A DNA stretch of 64,000 bases from Pegoplata infirma. Its lineage: Eukaryota; Arthropoda; Insecta; Diptera; Anthomyiidae. The stretch is taken from assembly GCA_963921195.1 (NCBI GenBank), contig OY992540.1, forward strand, positions 177,973,896 to 178,037,895, given 5' to 3'. Under the pieces are notes generated by a model. It was not told the DNA's origin and searched no databases. It saw only the letters and a program-made list of their open reading frames with translations. This document shows, one piece after another, positions 22,801 through 30,062 of this stretch; position 1 is the first letter of the stretch; each line of letters opens with the position of its first letter. Made by a program: the position numbers and the translations under genes.

Positions 22801-23179
22801 AAGTTTTAAATATATGTTTTATACCAATTTCATGCAAATCTTTTCGCACACCACAAACACAGCCACCAATAGCCCTACCAAATCTACTATTTCTCGTTGC
22901 TGATTCCCAATAGGTATTAAAATTTCTAAACCTTGTATCAAATTTGAAAAAATTTTTACTTTCAACATGCGTTTCTAATAAAATAAATATATGACTGCTT
23001 TCTATGTATTCAAAAAAGTCGCGATGAAGTTGCTTACTCTCCAAACCTTGTACATTATATGAGATTATACTTAAATCTATTTTTTTACATTTCTTCTCTA
23101 TTTCTACGATAGCATTTGATTTAATATTACAATTTGCTTTATTTACTATTGCTGCTTTTGATTTTGAAAGTTTTTTGAA
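19832..23179 (-). CDS. LINE ORF2: endonuclease, reverse transcriptase, CCHC
   Basis: APE-like endonuclease blocks come first: ISYNVQGL (just upstream of the first internal start-like codon), LLETHV, MGDLNIR and SDHQP. RT blocks follow: NNKAPGEDRIPYEFFK, FPIHKKGDLNQVTNYRGISF, FQAGFRKGYSTIDNL, VDFSAAFDRIP, SGVKQGCLLSPLMFALYLND and LMYADDIVLIAEE, with both catalytic Asp regions intact. Near the C-terminus CSLCNLREKETIQHFLGRC fits a C-X2-C-X9-H-X4-C zinc motif. The open frame begins at 23179, 34 nt before the ORF1 stop. It has no ATG before MGDLN, inside the endonuclease, so the protein is most simply made by -1 frameshifting from ORF1. It should nick target DNA and copy the RNA by target-primed reverse transcription. 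Confidence 0.9.
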   Translation of the reverse strand, partial: FKKLSKSKAAIVNKANCNIKSNAIVEIEKKCKKIDLSIISYNVQGLESKQLHRDFFEYIESSHIFILLETHVESKNFFKFDTRFRNFNTYWESATRNSRFGRAIGGCVCGVRKDLHEIGIKHIFKTYGESFTIKLKINEQDLEIVPAYLRGVNWKLDFQKLKSIFENDLINPIIMGDLNIRIGELEQKCFEGLIESMFPAGLEKRRSMDKTTLSHGNVFLEFCNDYGLLIANGRTVGDEEGCFTCVNYNGSSVNDICAIAVDVLKYVESFVVENQIFSDHQPIKLNLTLREVNNLSEKKMNLLPKLKWISCNEQRYQQNLDANLRKIQEQKEHLDLNDLKNVVLESYKQPKITKNTFDFKNKWFDKQCNKAREESMERLNIFRVSKCIADKQSYIEKRNEYQTLCKSKKKEYYESLERKLDLVSDSKQWWQIAKEIRNHESHIGCTISSDSLRDYFKQLLNPTTTAGEIFYASNFITDEQLDRAFTIHEIKQQLAKAKNNKAPGEDRIPYEFFKNASENYLKVLVDVFTKILEGSDDYEAFRKSIIFPIHKKGDLNQVTNYRGISFMNSMAKIMMGSINDRISEWVNNYHILNEFQAGFRKGYSTIDNLYNLSAIVNIKFEENKKVYAFFVDFSAAFDRIPRKLLIYKLHQIGLSSKIINFIENVYRNTKAAVWTGTEVSTSFETCSGVKQGCLLSPLMFALYLNDLHDFLSGGLFIDEINVRVLMYADDIVLIAEEVSVLQKMIVKLEQYCHMWAMEVNLTKSEIMVFRKAGRLGSSERWTFKGEDVRIVNEYKYLGMLLTPTMSFTKHINQKTEAAKSCLNVTWKNFTGRKDVSIKAKWKMFLAVCRSIQAYGSQIWGFSNFDGVNKLHRYFTKRILNLPDNTPNYVISLETNQEDGHFYTLALHLKYISKTIFDYENHRLPHLLSKKVIMKNIYWYKNFKTWLVQYNVDHNNIEQNKILWNNANILLMEEMKNQAYHEYVSRAHQSQDRIYRCLDFSKGLTYCNELFNQFQISIIMKVRGGVLWLNGTSYRVGDDCNCSLCNLREKETIQHFLGRCPVLKEIRLRYFCNTFLTEEQMINILNGDEVANWSNLYNYVRVALKYRKMLIAEFNF

Positions 23180-24069
23180 TTAATTGCTTTTAAAAGTGTA
23201 TTATAATCTAAGCTAAGATTGGTAATTTCATCACCATAAATATTTTGCAGAACTTCCTCACCTTCACTCAGTCCACACATAAGAATTTTGTTCTTGTTCC
23301 ACACAAACACCTTTCCATCAACTACCAGCTTGTCACTTTGTACTCCGACCTTTTTGCTTTCATCAAATTTTACGATTTCTTGCTTTAACTGCAACATGAC
23401 TTTTTTGTTCTGTAACCGCTCTCTACATAAGTCACGTTCAATGAATATTGTTGATCCTTTAAGATTTTTAGTGTGTTTGAATATTTCTGATACAGATCTG
23501 GACGAATTAAATTCTACCACAACTGTCATCTTCTGATCTTTTTCGTAAATTTTTTTGGCATATTCAATTTCGACAGGTTTTTTAATTTTTAAATTAGTTT
23601 TACACATTTTTTTCACAGCTTCATAAGCAGATCTTTGACTTGCTAGTCCACGCACTATTATCTTTTTTCTTGCCATCTCAACTTCAATCTGGCTCATTTT
23701 CCTTATATCTGTTTCTCGAACCTCTCTAAGCTGTTGAACTTCTTCCTTTAGATTTTGATTTTCGCTTGCTAATCTTTCCATTTCTGCTTTCATCTCATTT
23801 ATATTGTCTTTTACTTCTTTTAAATCACTTTTTGTTGGTAAATTTTTTAGTTTCTCATCTAACAGGATAGACATTGTGGTAACTAATTCAGAAGTAGACA
23901 TATTTCCGACTTGGTTGCTTATTTCTGGTGATGTTTCACCAAATTTTCTTTTCGCATTTTGCGAGTCTTGCCCCACTGTGTTTATGGTAATTTGGGAATT
24001 AGCTACCTGATTTTGTAACATACTTTTAGGCTTTATGTAAATTGCACTGAAGTTAAGATCTGGTAACAC
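23146..24069 (-). CDS. LINE ORF1 protein, coiled coil, RNA-binding-like
   Basis: A 307-residue ORF1. After a polar N-terminus, a Lys/Glu-rich coiled coil spans about residues 75-125 (KSDLKEVKDNINEMKAEMER and following). Next comes a basic globular region with KKIIVRGLASQRSAYEAVKK, VVVEFNSSRSVSEIFKHTKN and IFIERDLC, resembling the RRM-like fold of L1-type ORF1 proteins. There are no CCHC knuckles. It probably trimerises and coats the element RNA. The last codons overlap ORF2 in the -1 frame, and the ORF ends QNQKQQ-stop at 23146-23148. Confidence 0.75.
   Translation of the reverse strand: MLPDLNFSAIYIKPKSMLQNQVANSQITINTVGQDSQNAKRKFGETSPEISNQVGNMSTSELVTTMSILLDEKLKNLPTKSDLKEVKDNINEMKAEMERLASENQNLKEEVQQLREVRETDIRKMSQIEVEMARKKIIVRGLASQRSAYEAVKKMCKTNLKIKKPVEIEYAKKIYEKDQKMTVVVEFNSSRSVSEIFKHTKNLKGSTIFIERDLCRERLQNKKVMLQLKQEIVKFDESKKVGVQSDKLVVDGKVFVWNKNKILMCGLSEGEEVLQNIYGDEITNLSLDYNTLLKAINSKNFQNQKQQ
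23170..23176 (-). promoter_or_regulatory. A AAA AAC -1 ribosomal frameshift site
   Basis: In ORF1 codons the sequence reads TC[A AAA AAC] TTT, the canonical X XXY YYZ heptamer in the correct phase. A one-base backward slip continues as CTT TCA AAA TCA AAA GCA..., which is exactly the ORF2 frame. The slip site lies inside the ORF1/ORF2 overlap (23146-23179), 21 nt before the ORF1 stop codon. I see no strong stem-loop or pseudoknot just downstream, and the region is AU-rich. Site and phase are seen directly; use as a frameshift signal is inferred. Confidence 0.65.
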
Positions 24070-24376
24070 TGTTAATAAAGCCCAGTATTTTGACAGAAAG
24101 GGACCAGCTGATTGTTATTGTTTATTATTCTTTTAGTTGTTGAGTTGAGTAAAAATACCAAAAAAAAAAAATTCACTTTCCAGTAAAATACATATAATTA
24201 AGAAAAATTTTAAAGATTTTAATATCGATTTGCTGACAAAAAAAATTGGATGCCACCTTCAGCAAATATGCACGTAGATGTCGATGCCGATACTCCTTCA
24301 ATTCAACAGGTTCTTGGGTAAGACAACACCTTATTAACCACTTTGTTTATAAAAAATGTGCGGCGCTCCACTGAGA

Positions 24377-24383
24377 CACGTCT
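24377..24383 (-). promoter_or_regulatory. DPE-like motif in the LINE 5' end
   Basis: AGACGTG lies 24-30 nt into the element on the transcribed strand. Drosophila non-LTR elements such as jockey, Doc, F and I use an internal TATA-less promoter with an RGWCGTG downstream element near +28. The match is good but the position is a few bases early. Confidence 0.35.
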
Positions 24384-24990
24384 TTTAGTTTTCAAATACA
24401 CTCTATTTGTATAATGTAAAACAGTTTTACTAAAAATATTGTGTTGGCACAACTTTGTGTTTACATAAAACACTACACTATAGATTATAATTTAAAAGTT
24501 TAACATTTTTATTTTTTTAAAAAGTTTTCGATTTACATACCCCTCAACTCTTTAATCTAAGTGAACACTTAAGTAGTTGCTTTTTCAACCAATTTGTACA
24601 AAATGGTAACTAAAAAGCACGACATCGAGATTTTCAATACATCCCTAAGCAAAAGTTAAATCCAATGTCGTAAATTTGTAAAATCAATGTTAACCCAACG
24701 TTAAAACAAAAGTCGAGCGATCGTTGGCCACTGTTATCATTTCAACGTCGGAATGACGTCGTAGACTTAGAAACGGGTATGATTTGCCAACGTTGGTACC
24801 GTCGCCGCCAACTTCATTCCAACGTTGGCCCGTTTGTATTTTTCTGACTGGGCTGTTTTACATTATACAATGTTGTATTTTTGGCTAGCCCGATATTGTA
24901 CCAACACAAAATTTTTGGTACGGTTGGCAATTTCTGACTGGGTAATTATATAATAGCATATATGATTATATCAGATCTTTTTTACTCGGG

Positions 24991-25882
24991 CGAGTAAAAA
25001 TAAACATATATTACCATATATAACTTGATACAAACATAATAAATTATATATGATTATACATCCCTGAGATATTTTCTAAATTTTTTTAATGCAGTCATAT
25101 GTAGTAATATATAATTTAATCATGATTCGGATTAAAAGGTGTACGGTTGATATAATTATATAAAATTATATGAGGGTCAATACAAAATTTCTTTTTCTGT
25201 ATACCCGAGTAAAAAAAAGTTATATGACGCGATATTTAATTACTTATATATGAACAGATAAGCTTTTATGTAAATCCATATTAATTTTGATCCGAAAATT
25301 GGCGGATCGAATATTATACGATTATATCAAATTCTATTATTTTTGATAAAATAATATCAAATTTGATTAAGTTTGATCCCAAAAATGGGTCTATCTAATT
25401 GTATTAAATCATATCTTATCTGTTAAAATTAGATAAATTTTTATATAATTAGATTAAATCTGGTAAAATTTTTTGAAATTTTAAACGTGAAATTAGAAAT
25501 TATTTTATCAGATTGGATACATTATCAATTAGAAGATTTTTTATTACATTCTTCGGAATTTTTTTCGCGACTTAGCAATTTATTAAAAATTTGTAAAATT
25601 TTTTTCTAAAACAATTTTTAAGGGATTTAAAAATTCAAAAAAATTTTTGTGTCTTAGAAAATTTAAAAACATTTTTTCGGAACTTAAAAATTTTTCAAAT
25701 GAATAAAATTTCTCCTAAAAACATTTTCAATGATTTTTTTACTCCAAAAAAAAATTGCCAAAAAAATTTTATGTCCGGGACTTTAGAAAATTTTTATAAA
25801 ATTTTTAAGACTTGAACATTTTTTATTTTTTTTTTTAATTGTACGGGACTTGGAAAATTTTAAATTTTTTTTCGGGATATAA
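24991..25882. repeat. AT-rich CCCGAG-family copies, cut by the Helitron
   Basis: A start-type motif (CGAGTAAAAAT) adjoins 24990. A new copy begins CCCGAGTAAAAAAAAGTTAT at 25204 and follows the 7051-7945 copy through ATTGGCGGATCGAATATTAT and TTTTTCGGGATATAA at 25882. It then resumes after the Helitron at 37189-37224 (TTATAAATAAAATCATATAT). There is no gene. Confidence 0.6.
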
Positions 25883-25959
25883 TTATATATATAAAAGAGT
25901 GTGGTGACTGACTGACTGACTGATTGGCAATAATCATCGCCCAGCCCAAACCGCTGAAG

Positions 25960-26394
25960 CTAGAGACTTGAAATTTGGAATGTAGGTTCGGCTCCCGACA
26001 AAACCACCCACTAAGAAGGGATTTTTGGAAATTCCGATTCTAAGGGGGGCAAAAGGGGGAAAATAGGGCCCTTTGGGGGATTTTGTATCTTTTGAACTAA
26101 TAGTCCTAAAAACTTCAAATTTAAACTCTAGGATCCTCTCGCGGAAATAAAATTTCGGAAATTTTTTTTTTGGAAAATTCCGCCCTCAAGGGGGGAAAAA
26201 GGGGAAAATAGGGCAAATTGGTACATTTTTTATATTCTAAACAAATGGTCCCAGAAACTTGAAATTTGAAGTCTAGGACCCTCTCGCGGAAATAACATTT
26301 TGGAAAAAGTAATATTTTGAAAATTCCGTTTCTAAGGTGGGGGGAGGAAAATAGGGCAAGTTGGTACATTTTGTATCTTCTGAACTAATGGTCC
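25960..26394. repeat. Start of the ~135-bp tandem array
   Basis: Units contain CTTGAAATTTG..., GGATCCTCTCGCGGAAATAA, a G-rich GGGGGAAAA..GGG run and TGAACTAATGGTCC. They continue right of the foldback element at 31669. Translations of the units (for example FPPLRAEF) are repeat artefacts, not genes. Confidence 0.75.
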
Positions 26395-27387
26395 TTAGGG
26401 GTGGGATAGTGCACGAGTTTTCGATTTCGACACGCTAGAACCGCTTATTTTGTGAGGTTCGTAAAAAAAATGCATGAGCCAAAAAATGGGGCAGGTCGGA
26501 TAGGATCTAGGGGTCGCTCATCGGGGTCAAAGTTGGGCATAAAGGGAAAAAAATCCACAAAAAGCCCTACAGCTCTCCCAGTTTCGCCCCAAGAGGGATC
26601 AAATGTGAGACCGACCCCCATTATTTTTCCCCCCAAACACTTTTCCCAAACATACCTAAGCCATATTTCCACTCCCTAAGGGGGCTCCCATACAAAGGTT
26701 CAATTTTTAAAAATATTTGCTCCTACCTCTTTAGCTGTCCCAGAAGTGACCCTAGAAGAATCAAATGTATGACCGACCCCCAATATTTTTTCAACCCCAA
26801 CATTCTTAGAACGTACCTACCCTCTATCTTCAACCCTTAGGGTGGTCCCCATATATTTTTTTTATTTTTTTCTTAATTTGTTTTATTAAATCAGATCCTA
26901 CCGGTACAATGGTGCCTCCTAGATGGGTCATTAGCAAGGCCGACCACCATTTATTTTCCGCCCCCAACATTTCTTCTGAATATACCACTTCCCTATCTCT
27001 AATTCCTAAGGGGTCTCCCACACAAAATGACATTTTTATAAAATTTGCTCCTACCGCTCTAACTAGCGCAGGGCGACCCTAGAGAAGTTAAATGTATGAC
27101 TGACCCCCAATATTTTTCCAGCCCCAACATTTTCCCCAAACAATCCTACCCTCTATTTTTAAGCCTTAAGGGGGTCCCCACACATTTTTTATATTTTTTA
27201 TAAAATCAGATGTTATCGCTCCCATGGTGCCTCTTAGGGATGGGGAATGCAGACTTACCCCCATTAGCTTTTGCCCCCCCACATTTTTTCCGAACATACC
27301 TATAAGCGTGCTCCCCTTAGGAAAACCAAACTCGTAATGGTACTGGAACCCAACGTTGGAGTATTTAGAATTTACAAAAGTACAATA

Positions 27388-28025
27388 ACACTGTGCAACA
27401 CCCAAAATCGGAATGGGATGAAACCAAAAGCAAATGAAAGTAGACATATTCCATAACAAACCCCTCAAGGCTTTTTTTCCAGTTCAGAGCTAGATTTTTT
27501 TTACAAGCATTTAAAGTTAGTGCACTTTTATTATAATTATAATAATAAATGCTTGAAAATTGTATTAGTGGCGAATGATTAATATTGTAATTGCCTTTAA
27601 ATAACAATCATACGCAACGGTGTCCAGTGTTTTATGTTAATAATTGCCTTTAAATAACAATCATACGCAACGGTGTTTTGTGGTTTATTTGAATAATTTG
27701 GCTATTCAGTAAATATGCACTGGACCGATTGCAGCAAAATTCATACCAGTCATAGCTAAAGTAATTTTCAGCTTACGTTTGGAAACTGGACCCTACATGT
27801 TCAATAAAGGCACAACCAGGGGCCTTTAAAGTAGGATATGTTTAGTACACACAAACTTTAAATGCTTTAAAATCACCAACTTTAAATGCGTGTAAAATAA
27901 AATCTAGCTCTGACCTAAAAAAAAGGCCTTGCGAGTTTTGTTATGGAAAACGTCAGCTTTCATTTGCTTTTGGTTTCATCCCATTCCGATTCCGAAAGTT
28001 CGATTTTCTATCACTGTGTAATTAG
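27388..28025. repeat. Long-arm inverted repeat (~130-bp arms)
   Basis: The left arm has CGGAATGGGATGAAACCAAA, then GCAAATGAAAG and CAGAGCTAGATTTT...CATTTAAAGTTAGTG. It is mirrored on the right by CACCAACTTTAAATGCGTG, AAAATCTAGCTCTGACC and TTTGGTTTCATCCCATTCCG. Ends near CACTGTG are suggestive of a TIR element, but no target duplication was found. It is non-coding. Confidence 0.6.
27586..27682. repeat. ~57-bp direct tandem duplication
   Basis: AATTGCCTTTAAATAACAAT followed by CATACGCAACGGTGT occurs twice in direct orientation, starting at about 27587 and 27644. It lies in the spacer of the long-arm inverted repeat. Confidence 0.75.
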
Positions 28026-28601
28026 CAACAGTTTTATTTATAAATTCAGCTCTTACCGCTCCCATAGTGCCTCTTAGGGACGGGAAATGCAGACTGACCC
28101 CCTATATCTGCCATGCAAACATCATATTAATGAACTTCAATTAAAAGAAGTGTTTGAAACCAAATTCGGCAAAACGTCTGGACCAGGAGTGCCAATGTTT
28201 GAGCGATTTAAAGAGTAATGGGAAAATATAACAGACAAACCATACAGTCATGGCATAGAAGATTAGAAAGTGGCAGGCAACATACCAGCTCTAGTCCAAC
28301 CTTCATCAAGTTGTTTTGTTGGGCTCAAATAAAGGAAAAGCGACCCAGAGACGATTTCAAGGAGTTTCTTGAAATTGTTTTATTATACCTTGGTGAAAAT
28401 ATTCCTAAAAATTATTTTAGCCCACCAGGACCCATCAGTCATGCTCAATGGATGGCAAAAGGCATATATTGCCTAAAAATGTTTTAGGTTTGACCAAAAA
28501 CAATTCACGTGAAATTTTGGTTTAGCGCCACTAAAGCAATAGAACCTCCAAATAATGATTTGAATTTTTTTAAAGCGATTGCTATTATGCTTCAATTAAT
28601 A

Positions 28602-30062
28602 CACAGAAAAAAATATTCAATGAAAAAAAACAATTAAATATTTCTCAGCTTAAAATTTGACATTCAATTAAATTTTACTTGAATCAATAAACCATTTGCT
28701 CAAATCTGAATAATTCACAAAAAAATCATAAAAACAAAAAAAAACTCATCATAGTAGGCTTTGAGTAACAATGCGATGAACGCTGTTGCGTTTTTTGGTT
28801 TAGTTTTCGTTAGTCGTCAAATAGAAAAGTACTTGAACGCACACAAGACGAACAAGTAAGAAAATTATAGTCGGTCAAGACCGACCATATAATACCCTAC
28901 ACCAAGGTTTCCCGGAAAATGGGTCCCATGGATCGATTAGATCTATATGTTGTAAAACCTTTAATAAGTGAAGAAAACACTCACAAATCTAATTTGAGTG
29001 AAATAGGCTTCTATTTGTTGACAATAAACCGCTTTAACTGAATATCGGGCGAAATTTTCACAAGGGGCCTCAGTCCAAAACTGGTCCGATGATTATCAGG
29101 TTTGATAAGGTTATTTAAGTACGCGTTTAACATACACAAACAAAATTTTAATTAAATATTTTCTATTTTCATGAAATTTGAGACATTTATGTGAAAATCG
29201 GGAAGGTGGTTTGTATGGGGGCTACAAGAAGAACTGGTCCGATTTCTTTGAAATTCGGAATGATGATATGTGAAGACAAAACATGTTTACTATCCAAATT
29301 TCAAAGCGATACCTTCTAAAATACGGTTATTAGAGTCATTTGAGCCAAAACTAAAGAGGACCTTTGTATGGGGGCTAGGTCTAAATATGGACCGATTTTT
29401 TCCAATTTCAATAGGCTTCGTCCTTGGGCCAAGAGAGACTTAAGTTTCAAATTTCAAGTCAATTGATTAAAAATTGCGACCTGTATCGTGTTTACACCGT
29501 TTACATGGACAGACAGACAGACGGACGGACGGACGGACAGACGGACGGACGGACATCGCTAAATCGACTCAAAAAGTGATTCTGAGTCGATCGGTATACT
29601 TAAAGGTGGGTCTAGGACCAATATTTCAGGTAGTTACAAACATCAGCACAAACTCATTATACCCTGTACCACAGTGTGGTGTAGGGTATAAAAAAAAACA
29701 AAATAATATAAGGCACAAAAAAACACAATTTAAACAAAAGACTTGAAAAGACTGACAAAAAACACTACAACTGTACAATAATGATTAACCATTCACTCAG
29801 ATCATTGGATTAATCAAAAATAACACAAAATTATTGATTAACCGCTCACTCAAATCAAGCATTAGTTTAATCAAAAATAACAGAAAAATAACAATTAACA
29901 AATTACTCAAATCAAGCATTGGTTTAATCAAGGAACAGTCAATGACTGACCTACAATTTTCGTGCTTGATCCAACAATTTGCCTCATTAGCTGACTTTTA
30001 ATTAAAAAAATGCTCAACCTGGTGTATTTCGTGCTTGATCTAACAACTCATTTTTATCTGTG
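28602..30062. mobile_element. TA-flanked TIR element, contains a DINE-like copy
   Basis: CACAGAAAAAAATATT at the left mirrors TTTTTATCTGTG at the right. TA lies at 28600-28601 and 30063-30064. The inner right part has AATCAAGCATTRGTTTAATC repeats (about 29760-29940). It is non-coding and interrupts the decayed protein gene. Confidence 0.55.
28855..29692 (-). mobile_element. DINE-1/Helentron-like element, second subfamily
   Basis: On the minus strand it opens with TATACCCTACACCACACTGT and continues through GAAATATTGGTCCTAGACCC, a GTCCGTCCGTCTGTCTG run (29510-29555) and several GGACCGATTTT-type blocks. It ends with GGTCGGTCTTGACCGACTAT, a 7-8-bp hairpin, and TTACTTGTT. The layout is the same as in the 14541 copy, but the primary sequence differs, so this is a separate subfamily. 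Confidence 0.6.

Larger units (their letters stand above)
19662..24406 (-). mobile_element. Full-length, apparently intact two-ORF LINE
   Basis: Transcribed on the minus strand. 8-bp target duplications TTGTATAA lie at 19654-19661 and 24407-24414, and the single-copy site is visible in the host MITE arm at about 24853-24870. The order is 5' UTR of ~337 nt, ORF1 (24069-23146), ORF2 in the -1 frame (23179-19832), a short 3' UTR, and a 3' tail of ATCT repeats rather than poly(A). Both ORFs are free of internal stops and all catalytic motifs are present. The clade is uncertain within APE-type non-LTR elements (I/Jockey/CR1-like ORF2 with a coiled-coil ORF1). A diverged relative lies at 2826-3093. 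Confidence 0.85.
19582..24942. mobile_element. CCCAGTCAGAAA MITE, copy 2 (compound), holding a LINE
   Basis: Flanked by TA (19580-19581 and 24943-24944). The outer ends CCCAGTCAGAAATTGCCAAC and GTTGGCAATTTCTGACTGGG are near-perfect inverse copies for about 80 bp. The sequence from 24852 leftwards is copy 1 inverted, ending in its own internal terminus (TTTTTCTGACTGGG at 24852). The last 90 bp repeat the opposite arm. The element is therefore one full unit plus an extra terminal arm. The LINE at 19662-24406 interrupts it. Confidence 0.75.
14526..24990. mobile_element. CCCGAG element copy split by DINE, Harbinger and MITE+LINE
   Basis: Pieces of the 7051-7945 element recur in the same order: 14526-14540, 15557-15705, 19493-19581 and 24943-24990, the last ending AGATCTTTTTTACTCGGG. 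Between them lie, in order, a DINE-like element, a Harbinger transposon, and a TA-flanked compound MITE holding a LINE. Joined, the pieces follow the uninterrupted copy closely (for example TAATATTTAAAAATAAGG against TATATTAAAAAATAAGG). The left end is truncated. Confidence 0.6.
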
